DNA of 64,000 bases from Halogeometricum sp. S3BR5-2 (lineage in GTDB: Archaea; Halobacteriota; Halobacteria; Halobacteriales; Haloferacaceae). The DNA is taken from contig NZ_JAMQOQ010000003.1 of assembly GCF_031624635.1 (NCBI RefSeq), positions 372,001 through 436,000 on the forward strand, in the 5' to 3' direction. Positions 15,673 through 24,528 of this stretch are shown piece by piece (position 1 is the first letter of the stretch; every line of letters begins with the position of its first letter). The notes beneath the pieces were generated by a model, which saw only the letters and a list, made by a program, of their open reading frames with translations, ran no database searches and was not told the origin of the DNA. The translations under genes were made by a program, and so were the position numbers.

Positions 15673-16902
15673 TCAGTAGTTGCCGGTCGAGACGATGGGC
15701 GGCGCGCCGTGCGGGCCGTACGGCGCGTCGTCGAGGTACTCGCCGGCGGGTTCGAAGTAGTCGGCTATCGCCGCGGCGGCCTCCTTGCGGAGGACCGTCT
15801 CGGGGTTGTCGCCCTGCAGGTATTCGAGCGCCTGCCCCGCCGCTTCCATGTTGTACTCCGCCGCCTTCTCGCGGCGGGCGGCGTACAGTTCGACCTCGTC
15901 GCGCGCGACGCCGTCGGTCCGCGAGCGCAGGGCGACGGCGACGGCCGAGGCGGCCTCGTCGGCGTCCGCGATGCCCGAGTTCATCCCGCGCGCGCCGAAC
16001 GGCGCGAGGAGGTGCGCGGCCTCGCCGGCCAAGAGAACGCGGCGGTGGTCGTCGACGAACGTGTCGGCCATCACCTGCAGGAACTTGTAGGTGGAGACCC
16101 ACGTGATGTTGTCGACGTAGCGGTCGCCCATCACCGTGCGGACGAACTCGCGCATCTGTCCGTCGCCGCTCAGTTCCTCGGCGTCGTCGTCGCCGAGACA
16201 CTGGATGTCGAGGCGCCACCCGCCCGTGAAGGGGACGAGGAGGACGTTCCGCCCGCCGACCGCGGGGTCGTCGTAGTGGAACAGTCGCTCTAAGGGGCGG
16301 GGGTCCTCCTCTATCTCGTCGACGTCGGCGACGATGAAAGAGTTCTCCGACTGGTCGCCCTCGAAGTTCGCGCCGATCTCCTTGCGGACGGTCGACCCGC
16401 CGCCGTCGGCGCCGACGAGGTACGGGGTCTCCCACTCGCGGCCGTCGGCCGTCTCGACGCGGACGCCGTCGGGGGACGACTCCACCGTCTCGACGCCGGC
16501 GTCCCAGTGGATGTCGACGCCGGCCTCGTCGAGGGCCTCGTGCATGTACTCCTCCGTGCGCACCTGCGGAACGCTGGTGAAGTGCGGCAACTCCCCGTGA
16601 CCGCCGGGCGTGTCGTACGTCCGCGAGAACACTTCTTTACCCCGCCAGCAGGTTCGCCGCGTCGGCCACACCAGTCCCTCCTCGACGAGATCGGTCCCGA
16701 GTCCGGGACTCACCCGTTCGAGGGTCCGGAGCGTCGACCCGTGCACGTAGATGGCGCGACTCCCCGAGCGGTCGCGGTCCTCCGACTCGGCCTCGAGGAT
16801 GGTGGCGTCGACTCCCCGCGCGTGCAGCGCCAGCGCCGTCGTCATCCCGACCGGCCCGGCACCGGCTATCAGTACGGAATCGTCCGTCGTTTCGCCGCTC
16901 AT
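15673..16902 (-). CDS. FAD-dependent aromatic-type monooxygenase (PHBH fold)
   Basis: 409 aa. Motifs of class A flavin hydroxylases are in order: VLIAGAGPVGMTTALALHARG (FAD ADP-binding), GADGGGSTVRKEIG at about residue 165 (DG motif region), and LLAGEAAHLLAPFGARGMNSGIADADEAA near 290 (GD-type FAD ribityl motif, here GEAAH). It resembles the MhpA/pentachlorophenol monooxygenase group that hydroxylates phenolic rings with NAD(P)H and O2. The usual Asp of the GD motif is Glu here. The start at 16902 was chosen because the dinucleotide fold begins within ten residues. Divergent from the YjiH gene. Confidence 0.85.
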   Translation of the reverse strand: MSGETTDDSVLIAGAGPVGMTTALALHARGVDATILEAESEDRDRSGSRAIYVHGSTLRTLERVSPGLGTDLVEEGLVWPTRRTCWRGKEVFSRTYDTPGGHGELPHFTSVPQVRTEEYMHEALDEAGVDIHWDAGVETVESSPDGVRVETADGREWETPYLVGADGGGSTVRKEIGANFEGDQSENSFIVADVDEIEEDPRPLERLFHYDDPAVGGRNVLLVPFTGGWRLDIQCLGDDDAEELSGDGQMREFVRTVMGDRYVDNITWVSTYKFLQVMADTFVDDHRRVLLAGEAAHLLAPFGARGMNSGIADADEAASAVAVALRSRTDGVARDEVELYAARREKAAEYNMEAAGQALEYLQGDNPETVLRKEAAAAIADYFEPAGEYLDDAPYGPHGAPPIVSTGNY

Positions 16903-17214
16903 GACTGAAACTGGGAGACAAACTAACATAATCGTTGTGGTCACGATACCGTTCCGCTCCGACCCGTCGCTCGAAATCCCGCTTGGAGACATCCCGATGT
17001 TACAGCCGTATGGCTGTGATGTTTAGAAATCCGCCCGCTCGCCGGATTCGGCTGCCAGTCTCGGGGGAATAGTGAGGAATATTACAAAAACTTCAGATTG
17101 CTATATATGTGGACCGCTGTTCCGTTTCCGGAGATTACTCTCGATAGTTGTAATCTACCCGAGCGGCTGCTCCGAGGCGACGGATTTATTGTTAACGGTC
17201 GTTACGGGTGGAAC
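16903..17214. promoter_or_regulatory. Divergent control region with a 16-bp perfect palindrome
   Basis: 312 gene-free bases between the monooxygenase and the YjiH-type gene. At 17002-17017 there is ACAGCC-GTAT-GGCTGT, embedded in TTACA...TGTGA at 17000-17019, 98 bases before the monooxygenase ATG. Further right are an ATTAC...GTAAT pair at 17134-17154 with one base more spacing than the recurrent palindrome, and AT-rich TATA candidates at 17080-17110 and 17185-17200. Confidence 0.45.
17000..17019. promoter_or_regulatory. Palindrome copy F (TTACA-N4-TA-N4-TGTGA)
   Basis: TTACA at 17000-17004, central TA at 17009-17010, TGTGA at 17015-17019: one mismatch to the recurrent palindrome. In this copy the spacer is itself palindromic (GCCG/TGGC region), giving the longest inverted repeat of the six. 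Confidence 0.45.
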
Positions 17215-18675
17215 ATGTTCGGCAGCACTGCGTGGGAGAATGACGAGCACACGCCGGGCGAGGACGCGGAACCCGCCCAGAAGTCCATCGACGACGTGGG
17301 ACTGATAACGGAGAAGCGGGGACCGCTGTTGAAGTTCCTCCTCGCGTTCGTCACCGGTTCGTTCTTCTTCCTGTTTCCGGTCCAGTGGAACGGGCAGACG
17401 ACGATTCCCCTCGACGTTCTCGTCGGACTCATACAGGGGGCGTTCCCGACGCTCCTGGAGTACTTCACCTTCGCGCTCATCGCCGCGGGCGCGCTGTTGA
17501 CGACGGTGTCGATGGCGACTCACCACGGCTATCTGGACCGAGACGGCGGACTCGTCGCCCGCACCGACCTCGACTACTGGCGCACCTCGAACCTGTTTTG
17601 GTTCTTCCGCGTCGCGGGCGTCTGCTTCGCGGTTCCCATCCTCCTCGGCGTCGGGCCGGAGTGGCTGTTCAACGCGGACACCTCCGGTATCGTCTGGGGC
17701 GGCCTCCTCCTGACCGTCGCGCTCGTCATCCCCATCGGCGCCGTCTTCGTCAACCTCCTCGCCGAACTCGGCGGCCTCCAGTTCGTCGGGACGCTGGCGC
17801 AACCGGTGATGAAGCCGGCGTTCGACCTCCCGGGCCGGTCGGCCCTCGACGGCGCCGCCTCGTGGCTCGGGTCGTTCAGCATCGGCTACTACCTCACGCG
17901 GAACGTGTTCGACCGCGGCGGCTACGACAAGCGCGAGGTGTTCGTCATCTGCACCTGCTTCGCGACGGGCAACCTCGGCACCGTCGGCGCCATCGCCGCC
18001 GTCCTCGAAATCCTCCACGTCTTCCCCGTCGTCGTCTTCCTCTATCTCGTCGCCGTCGTCGCCGTCGCCGTCGTCCTCGTCCGGGTGCCGCCGCTGTCGT
18101 CGGTGCCGGCCGAGTACGTCGCCGAACCCGACCCGGAACCGGAGTTCAGCGGGACGGTCACCGACTACGTCCGCTTCGCGTTCAACGAAGCGGTGAGAAC
18201 CGCCGAAGAGGGCGCCTCGATTCCGCGCGCTTCCTGGGAGGGGCTGGTCGACGGGCTGAAACTGAACGGGATGATTCTCGGAACGGTCCTCGCTATCGCG
18301 ATGGTGGCGATGGTGCTCAACATCTACACGCCGGTGTTCGAGATTCTGGGGACGCCCCTCGTGCCCGTCCTCTCGGCGCTCGGCATCCCCGACGCGCAGA
18401 TGGCGGCCACCTCGGTCATCCTCGGCGGCGCGGAGATGTTCATCGGCGCGACGTTCGCCGTCGGCGCCGACTTCATCACGCGCGTGTTCGTCGTCATCGT
18501 GGTGAGTTCGCAGGCCATCTTCTTCGCCGCCTCGGCGCCGATGATGGTCGACATGTTCGACGACATTCCTATCCGATTCCGCGACCTGTTCGCGCTGTTC
18601 GTGATGCGGACGCTGCTTCTCATCCCCATCACGGCGGCACTCATCCACGGCGCGGTGTTCCTCGGCCTGCTGTAG
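17215..18675 (+). CDS. YjiH family membrane protein (nucleoside-recognition/GATE domain)
   Basis: 486 aa with about 10-12 hydrophobic helices. A Gate-domain core is visible in the middle (ASWLGSFSIGYYLTRNVFDRGGYDKREVFVICTCF is spread over two helices) and in the second half (LGTPLVPVLSALGIPDAQMAATSVILGGAEMF). Similar domains occur in nucleoside permeases and in spore maturation and FeoB proteins. Members of the YjiH family have no proven substrate. The ATG at 17215 follows TATA-like GGATTTATTG by about 30 bases and gives a soluble acidic N-terminus before the first helix. Confidence 0.8.
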   Translation: MFGSTAWENDEHTPGEDAEPAQKSIDDVGLITEKRGPLLKFLLAFVTGSFFFLFPVQWNGQTTIPLDVLVGLIQGAFPTLLEYFTFALIAAGALLTTVSMATHHGYLDRDGGLVARTDLDYWRTSNLFWFFRVAGVCFAVPILLGVGPEWLFNADTSGIVWGGLLLTVALVIPIGAVFVNLLAELGGLQFVGTLAQPVMKPAFDLPGRSALDGAASWLGSFSIGYYLTRNVFDRGGYDKREVFVICTCFATGNLGTVGAIAAVLEILHVFPVVVFLYLVAVVAVAVVLVRVPPLSSVPAEYVAEPDPEPEFSGTVTDYVRFAFNEAVRTAEEGASIPRASWEGLVDGLKLNGMILGTVLAIAMVAMVLNIYTPVFEILGTPLVPVLSALGIPDAQMAATSVILGGAEMFIGATFAVGADFITRVFVVIVVSSQAIFFAASAPMMVDMFDDIPIRFRDLFALFVMRTLLLIPITAALIHGAVFLGLL

Positions 18676-18708
18676 GTCCGTTTCTTCGTTTCTCCGTTCC
18701 AACCCCCC

Positions 18709-19107
18709 TCAGTCGGACGCGGCCGAACAGAACAGCACCGGGCAGTCCGACCGGAGCGCCACCCGCTGTGCGACGCTCCCGAACAGCGCCTTTCCCGTCG
18801 GGGACGTCCGCCGCCCGGCGACGCTGAGCAGGTCCGCGTCGAACGATTCGGCGGCGTCGAGAATCTCCCGGGCGGCGTCGCCGCTCGACTGTTCGACCGC
18901 CACCTCGAACCCCGCCGCCTCCAGCGCCTCGGTCGCCCGGCCGACCGATTTGAGCTTCCTCGCGTCGGCTTCGGTCCCGTCCGCGCGGAAGACGTGATAG
19001 AGGACGACGCGGACCCGGTCGGGGTCGAGCGGCAGCGTCGTCAGCGATTCCACCTGATCCGTGACTCGTTCGACGTCGGTGTCGGCGCAGAGCAGTATCG
19101 TCTTCAT
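18709..19107 (-). CDS. Universal stress protein (UspA family)
   Basis: 132 aa single Usp domain: MKTILLCADTD for strand 1, a middle YHVFRADGTEADARKL region, and the nucleotide loop AGRRTSPTGKALFGSVAQRV followed by CPVLF. The loop fits the ATP-binding G-x2-G-x9-G-S/T pattern loosely, so it may bind ATP. The start at 19107 was chosen since the first beta strand begins there. Located tail-to-tail with the YjiH gene. Confidence 0.85.
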   Translation of the reverse strand: MKTILLCADTDVERVTDQVESLTTLPLDPDRVRVVLYHVFRADGTEADARKLKSVGRATEALEAAGFEVAVEQSSGDAAREILDAAESFDADLLSVAGRRTSPTGKALFGSVAQRVALRSDCPVLFCSAASD

Positions 19108-19322
19108 CGTCCGTCGTCGGCGACGGCTTCGACCGGCATAGTCGTTCGCCCCGACTCCCGCCCGCCGGCACCGCGTGAGGCAATACTTATCCCCGGCGCA
19201 CCGGAACCGGGACACGATATGGTCGTGGTTCGCACGCGCGGCGGTGGAGTCGAGCCCGGAACGGCGGCGGTCGGCGGTCGAGCCCGAAACGGCGGTGCCG
19301 GCCGGGAGGTGTACCGCCGCCG

Positions 19323-22300
19323 ATGACGACGAATCCGAACGCGGCGCCCGACGCGGGAGCCGACACCGTCGACGGCCGGGAGGACCCGCGGGCGACGTAC
19401 GAGTTCACCTCCGAGGAGGTGGTCCGACCGGACCTCGTCGACGACATCGAGGAACGCGTCGACGGCGACGTGCGCTTCGATACGTACACCCGGCAGATGT
19501 ACGCGACGGACGCCAGCGCCTACGAGGTGACCCCCGTCGGCGTCGTCTTCCCCGCTTCGACCGACGACGTGGCCGCCGTGACGGCCTACTGCGCCGAGCG
19601 GGAGATTCCGCTCCTGCCGCGCGGCGGCGGGACGAGCCTCGCCGGACAGGCGGTCAACGAGGCCGTCGTCCTCGACTTCACGCGCTACATGGACGGCGTC
19701 GTGTCGATAGACGCCGACGAACGCCGCGCCCGCGTCGAGGCCGGGGCGGTGCTCGGCGACCTGAACGCCGAACTGGCACCGCACGGGCTGAAGTTCGCGC
19801 CCGACCCGGCCGCGGGCGACCGGAGCGCCGTCGGCGGCGCCATCGGCAACAACTCCACCGGCGCGCACTCGCTGAAGTACGGCAAGACCGACGCGTACGT
19901 CGAAGAGTGCGACGTCGTGTTGGCCGACGGCTCCGTCGAGACGTTCGGCGAGGTGTCGGTCGAAGAACTCCGCGCGTCGGCCGACCCCGAGGGGTCGCTC
20001 CTCGAACGCATCTATCACGAGGTCGTCCGGATTCTGGACGAGGAGGCCGAGGAGGTGTCGGCGAAGTTCCCCGACCTGAAGCGGAACGTCTCGGGCTACA
20101 ACCTCGACGTGCTGGTCGAGGAGGCCGAGAGCGGGAGCGTCAACCTCGCCCGCCTGCTCGCCGGCAGCGAGGGGACGCTGGCGACGGTCACCGAGGCCGA
20201 AGTGTCGCTCGAACCCGTCCCGGAGACGAAGGCCGTCTCACTGCTGTTCTACGACAGCGTGCTCGACGCCGTCACCGACGTCCAGCACGTCTTAGAGCAC
20301 GACCCCGCGGCGGTCGAACTCGTCGACGACGTGCTCCTCGGACTCGCCCGCGACCGGGCGGAGTTCGCGGAGGCGGCGTCGCTCGTCCCCGACGGCGCGG
20401 AGGCCGGTCTGCTCGTGGAGTTCTACGCCGACGACACCGAGGAGGGAAGAGAGCTGACCGCCGGCCTCCTCGCGGACCGAGCGCCGGGCGCCGAGACGGA
20501 GGCTCCGGCGCCCGCGGCGGCCGAGCGATCGGACACCGACGAGACGCTCGCGTTCGCCGGTCTGGAGGCTCACGACGAGGGCAAGCGGAAGATGTTCTGG
20601 ACGCTGCGGAAGGCCGGGCTCCCGATTCTGCTCTCGCGCACCTCCGACGAAAAGCACATCAGCTTCATCGAGGACTGCGCCATCCCGCCCGAACACCTCC
20701 CCGAATTCGTCGAGCGCTTTCAGTCGCTGCTCTCCGAACTGGGTCGGGACGTCGACGCCGCGTTCTACGCGCACGCCGGGCCGGGCGTCCTCCACGTCCG
20801 CCCCCTCGTGAACACGAAAGGTGCGAAGGACCGCGAGGACATGGAGGCCATCGCCGACGCGGTGACCGACATGGTCGTCGAGTTCGGCGGGTCGGTGTCG
20901 GGCGAACACGGCGACGGTCGCGCGCGCACGCAGTGGAACCGGAAGCTGTACGGCGAGGACCTCTGGAACACCTTCCGAGACCTCAAGACCGCGTTCGACC
21001 CCGACTGGCTCCTCAATCCGGGCAACGTCTGCGGCGACCACGAGATGCTGGAGCACCTCCGCTACGACGACGAGTACGACTACGACCTCGGGTTCGAGCC
21101 CTCCCTGAACTGGGACAACGAGAACGGCATGCAGGGGATGGTCGAACTCTGTCACGGCTGCGGCGGCTGCCGCGGCTCCCAGGAGACGACGGGCGGCGTG
21201 ATGTGCCCCACCTACCGCGCCGCCGACGAGGAGATAACGTCGACGCGCGGCCGGGCGAACCTGCTGCGGCAGGCCGTCAGCGGCGACCTTCCGGACGACC
21301 CGACCGACGACGAGTTCGCAGAAGAGGTGCTCGACCTCTGTATCGGCTGTAAGGGCTGCAAGAACGACTGCCCCAGCGGCGTCGACGTGGCGAAACTGAA
21401 GACGGAGGTGATGCACGAACGGCATCAGAAGCACGGCGCGAGCCTCCGAGACAGACTGTTCGCCGAGTTCGACACGCTGGCGGCGGTCGGAAGCGCGCTG
21501 GCGCCCGTCTCGAACCTCGCGCAGTCGCTGCCCGGCGCGGACCGCCTCGGGGAGGAACTGGTCGGCATCGCCCGCGAGCGAGACCTGCCCGCGTTCCGTC
21601 GGGAGACGCTCGCCGACTGGTTCGAGGCGCGCGGCGGGGCGTTCGACTCCCGGGAGCGCGCGGCCGACGCGCGGACGGCGCGCGGCGCGGGCGGCGTCGG
21701 TTCGGGCGACGAGCGGAAGGCCGTCCTCTTCGCGGATACGTACACGAACTACGCGCACCCCGAGGTGGGGAAGGCGGCGGTTCGCGTCCTCGAAGCCGCG
21801 GGCGTCGCCGTCGACATCGCCGATCGGACGGACAGCGGCCGGCCGGCGCTGTCGAAGGGGTTCGTCGACCGCGCCCGCGACCGGGTCGAGGCGAACGCGG
21901 CGGCGCTGGCACCGTACGTCCGCGAGGGCTGGGACGTGGTGCTCGCCGAACCCTCCGACGCGGTGATGTTCCAGTCGGACGCCTTGGACCTCTCCTCGGC
22001 GGACGCGGTCGAGACGGTGGCGGCGAACGCTTACGGCCTCTGTGAGTACCTCGACGCGTTCCGCCTCGTCGACGACGTCGAGTGGGCGGCGCCCGAGGAG
22101 TCCGTCGCCTACCACGGCCACTGCCACCAGAAGGCCGAGAAGAAGGACCACCACGCCGTCGGCGCTCTCCGACGCGCGGGGTACGAAGTGGACCCCCTCG
22201 ACTCGGGGTGCTGCGGGATGGCCGGCACGTTCGGCTACGAGGCCGAACACTACTCGCTGAGTCGCTCCATCGCGGACATCCTCGTCGAACAGATAGCGGA

Positions 22301-22475
22301 GAGCGACGCCCGCGTCGTCACCGCGCCGGGGACCTCCTGCCGGACGCAGTTGGGCGACAGCAGAATCGACCCCGTCCCCGCCGACAGTTCGCTCGCCGGC
22401 ACCGCCGTGGACCGCGAGGGACCGCCGACGCCGGCCGAACTGCTGGCGCAGGCGCTTCCGGAGCGGTTCGACTGA
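19323..22475 (+). CDS. FAD-binding/Fe-S dehydrogenase fusion (GlcD-GlcF type, D-2-hydroxyacid)
   Basis: 1050 aa fusion of a flavin subunit and an iron-sulfur subunit. Residues about 50-270 carry the FAD-binding PCMH domain (PRGGGTSLAGQAV near 98, VGGAIGNNSTGAHSLKYG near 178). Residues about 270-560 carry the FAD-oxidase C-terminal domain. Two Fe-S clusters follow: CHGCGGC near 608 and CIGCKGCKNDCPSG near 672. The end has a CCG heterodisulfide-reductase-like domain (HGHCHQKAEKKD, GCCGMAG near 961). It should oxidise D-lactate, glycolate or D-2-hydroxyglutarate and feed electrons to the respiratory chain; which one is unknown. A TATA-like CAATACTTATC sits about 130 bases upstream. Confidence 0.9.
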   Translation: MTTNPNAAPDAGADTVDGREDPRATYEFTSEEVVRPDLVDDIEERVDGDVRFDTYTRQMYATDASAYEVTPVGVVFPASTDDVAAVTAYCAEREIPLLPRGGGTSLAGQAVNEAVVLDFTRYMDGVVSIDADERRARVEAGAVLGDLNAELAPHGLKFAPDPAAGDRSAVGGAIGNNSTGAHSLKYGKTDAYVEECDVVLADGSVETFGEVSVEELRASADPEGSLLERIYHEVVRILDEEAEEVSAKFPDLKRNVSGYNLDVLVEEAESGSVNLARLLAGSEGTLATVTEAEVSLEPVPETKAVSLLFYDSVLDAVTDVQHVLEHDPAAVELVDDVLLGLARDRAEFAEAASLVPDGAEAGLLVEFYADDTEEGRELTAGLLADRAPGAETEAPAPAAAERSDTDETLAFAGLEAHDEGKRKMFWTLRKAGLPILLSRTSDEKHISFIEDCAIPPEHLPEFVERFQSLLSELGRDVDAAFYAHAGPGVLHVRPLVNTKGAKDREDMEAIADAVTDMVVEFGGSVSGEHGDGRARTQWNRKLYGEDLWNTFRDLKTAFDPDWLLNPGNVCGDHEMLEHLRYDDEYDYDLGFEPSLNWDNENGMQGMVELCHGCGGCRGSQETTGGVMCPTYRAADEEITSTRGRANLLRQAVSGDLPDDPTDDEFAEEVLDLCIGCKGCKNDCPSGVDVAKLKTEVMHERHQKHGASLRDRLFAEFDTLAAVGSALAPVSNLAQSLPGADRLGEELVGIARERDLPAFRRETLADWFEARGGAFDSRERAADARTARGAGGVGSGDERKAVLFADTYTNYAHPEVGKAAVRVLEAAGVAVDIADRTDSGRPALSKGFVDRARDRVEANAAALAPYVREGWDVVLAEPSDAVMFQSDALDLSSADAVETVAANAYGLCEYLDAFRLVDDVEWAAPEESVAYHGHCHQKAEKKDHHAVGALRRAGYEVDPLDSGCCGMAGTFGYEAEHYSLSRSIADILVEQIAESDARVVTAPGTSCRTQLGDSRIDPVPADSSLAGTAVDREGPPTPAELLAQALPERFD

Positions 22476-22543
22476 CGGCGCCGCCGTCGTCGCTGCTACC
22501 CCGCTGCCGAGGCTTTTTGTGACGACTCGATGAAGGGGGGAGC

Positions 22544-23086
22544 ATGACCGACGACTCCTTCGACGTCTCCCCGCGCGACATCGCGATTCTGAAGGCGCGG
22601 GTGGACTACCCGACGGCGTCGACGCGCGAACTCAGCCGGATACTCGAACTCGAGTACGGCATCTCGCTGTCTCACAACCGCGTCAACGAGATTCTCCGCG
22701 CGATGGCCGACGAGGAGGTGTTCCGCGAGATCGTCCTCCCGAACCGCGAACTGTTCCGCCACTACCTGTTCCGCATCGCGTTCAACTTCCCCAACTTCGA
22801 GGAGCACTGGCGCGACTGCTACGAGGCGTTGGTCGCGGACCCGCACGTCCTCATGTTCTTCACCGCCGACAGCACCTACCACTGGCACGTCGTCATCCAG
22901 TTCCGGAGCGACGACCGGATGGAGCGGTGGGTCCACGAGTTCTTCAAGGCTCACGGCGACCTGATCGGCGAGTTCCACAACACGATGCTCCACAGCGTCC
23001 ACAAGTTCCGGACCGAGGCGGCCATCTTCGACGACATCCTCGCCGAGACCGAGGAGGGGCGGCGGTACCTCGAACACGGGGAGTAG
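22544..23086 (+). CDS. Lrp/AsnC-like winged-helix transcription regulator
   Basis: 180 aa. The N-terminal 60 residues form a winged helix-turn-helix (DIAILKARVDYPTASTRELSRILELEYGISLSHNRVNEILRAM is the core, read in segments). The rest has an alpha/beta sensor-like region (YLFRIAFNFPNFEEHWRDCYEAL, YHWHVVIQFRSDD). It lies between the FAD/Fe-S dehydrogenase and the acyl-CoA synthetase subunit, all on one strand, so it could control either. Effector unknown. Confidence 0.75.
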   Translation: MTDDSFDVSPRDIAILKARVDYPTASTRELSRILELEYGISLSHNRVNEILRAMADEEVFREIVLPNRELFRHYLFRIAFNFPNFEEHWRDCYEALVADPHVLMFFTADSTYHWHVVIQFRSDDRMERWVHEFFKAHGDLIGEFHNTMLHSVHKFRTEAAIFDDILAETEEGRRYLEHGE

Positions 23087-23130
23087 CGGGAGCGGTCGAA
23101 GAACGACGGGCGCGTCGGGAGACAAGAGCG

Positions 23131-23136
23131 TTTATT
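23131..23136 (+). promoter_or_regulatory. TATA box (TTTATT) of the ACD alpha gene
   Basis: TTTATT ends about 25 bases before the ATG at 23161. This shows a separate promoter after the Lrp-like gene and fixes the start at 23161 rather than an upstream in-frame codon. Confidence 0.5.
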
Positions 23137-23160
23137 GCGAACGACCGGGAACGTCACCGC

Positions 23161-24498
23161 ATGAGTCTGTCCGACTTCTTCGAACCGGAGGGTATCGCCG
23201 TCGTCGGCGCGTCGGCGACGCCCGGCAAACTCGGGAACGACGCGATGTCGAACGTCGAGGCGGCCGACACCGACGTCTACCCGGTGAACCCGTCGGGGTC
23301 CGGCACCGTCTACGGCTACGAGTTCGTCGACTCCGTCGCCGAGGCGGACGCCGACGTGGCCCTCCTCTGCGTCCCGCGACATCTCCAACCGGACGTGCTC
23401 GAAGAGTGCGGCGAGGCCGGTATCGGCGCCGCCGTCATCTTCGCCGGCGGGTTCGCCGAGATGGGCGGGGAGGGGGCGGAACTGCAGGACGCCGTCGCCG
23501 ACGTCGCCGCCGACCACGACATCACGGTGCTCGGGCCGAACACGGCGGGATACGCGCTCCCCCACCAGAACCTGTACGGGTCGTTCGTCCCGCGCATCCG
23601 CGACGTGGGCGCCGGAAACGTCGCCATCGCCGCGCAGAGCGCCGGCGTCGCCATCACGATGTCGTTTCACCTCACCCGCGAGGAGTACGGCATCTCGGCG
23701 ATGTTCGGTCTCGGCAACCGGGTGAACACCGAGTTCTCCGACCTCATCCCGGAACTCGACGCCGACCCGAAGACCGACTCGATACTCCTGCACGTCGAGG
23801 GTACCGAGGAGTCGGAGGCGCTGTTCGAGGCCTGCCGGGAGGCCGACACCCCCATCGCCGCGCTCAAAGTCGGCGAGAACGAGGTGTCGGAGTTCGTGCG
23901 CGCGCACACGGCGGCGCCCGCACAGGACAACGACGCCTACGAGGAGGCGTTCGACCGCGCCGGCGTGGTGTCCGTCGACTCGACGACGGAACTCGTCGAC
24001 GCCGGGCGGGTACTCGCGGACTCGCCGACGCCGGACGGCCCCAACGTCGGACTCGTGACGGCGCAGGCGGGGCCGGGCATCATCGTCGCCGACCACCTCG
24101 ACGGCGTCGGCGCGAACTTCCCCGAGTTGACGCCGGAGACGCGCGAGAAACTGGACGACGTGCTCCTCGGCATCACCTACGAGGAGAACCCGGTGGACAC
24201 CGGCCGCCCGATGCCCGAGTTCGGCGAGGTGGTCGACATCGTCGCGCGCGACGACAACGTCGACATCGTCTCCGTCTACGAGATATACGAGGACTCGCTG
24301 GGGTACCCCGTCGAGGAACTGGAGACGCTCGCGGCGGAGGTGGACAAGCCGGTTCTGTTCACCGTCGCCGGCCCCGCCCACGCCTTCGCGGACGAACGGC
24401 GGCAGATGGAGGCGGCGGGCATCCCGACGTTCGACACGCCGGAACGCGGCGCGCAGGCCGTCGCCGCGCTCATCGAATCGATTCCGGACGAGAGGTAG
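23161..24498 (+). CDS. Acyl-CoA synthetase (ADP-forming) alpha subunit, orphan
   Basis: 445 aa. It matches the alpha part of ADP-forming acetyl-CoA synthetase (ACD): a CoA-binding Rossmann domain at residues 1-125 (IAVVGASATPGKLGNDAM, YPVNPSG, ALLCVPRHLQPDVLEECGEAGI), then two succinyl-CoA-synthetase-like domains. LGPNTAGYALP, AIAAQSAGVAITM and the His-bearing VRAHTAAPAQDNDAYEEAF segment (SHTGALAG in relatives; the phosphorylated His is kept) are present. ACD makes ATP from acyl-CoA. Haloarchaeal ACDs are usually one long chain with alpha and beta fused. Here no ATP-grasp beta domain follows in the gene or next to it, so the partner lies elsewhere or the function has changed. Confidence 0.82.
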   Translation: MSLSDFFEPEGIAVVGASATPGKLGNDAMSNVEAADTDVYPVNPSGSGTVYGYEFVDSVAEADADVALLCVPRHLQPDVLEECGEAGIGAAVIFAGGFAEMGGEGAELQDAVADVAADHDITVLGPNTAGYALPHQNLYGSFVPRIRDVGAGNVAIAAQSAGVAITMSFHLTREEYGISAMFGLGNRVNTEFSDLIPELDADPKTDSILLHVEGTEESEALFEACREADTPIAALKVGENEVSEFVRAHTAAPAQDNDAYEEAFDRAGVVSVDSTTELVDAGRVLADSPTPDGPNVGLVTAQAGPGIIVADHLDGVGANFPELTPETREKLDDVLLGITYEENPVDTGRPMPEFGEVVDIVARDDNVDIVSVYEIYEDSLGYPVEELETLAAEVDKPVLFTVAGPAHAFADERRQMEAAGIPTFDTPERGAQAVAALIESIPDER

Positions 24499-24528
24499 GC
24501 TTTAGTCGCCGGCGGGAGAGGCGTCACC

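Noticed and set aside
17134-17154. ATTAC...GTAAT pair as a further palindrome copy
   Set aside because: The spacing is one base shorter than in the six copies (11 rather than 12 bases between TTAC and GTAA), so it was not counted.
20292-22250. 652-residue minus-strand frame inside the FAD/Fe-S dehydrogenase gene
   Set aside because: Pure shadow of the coding strand caused by GC-rich third positions; no motif and a strongly supported gene on the other strand.
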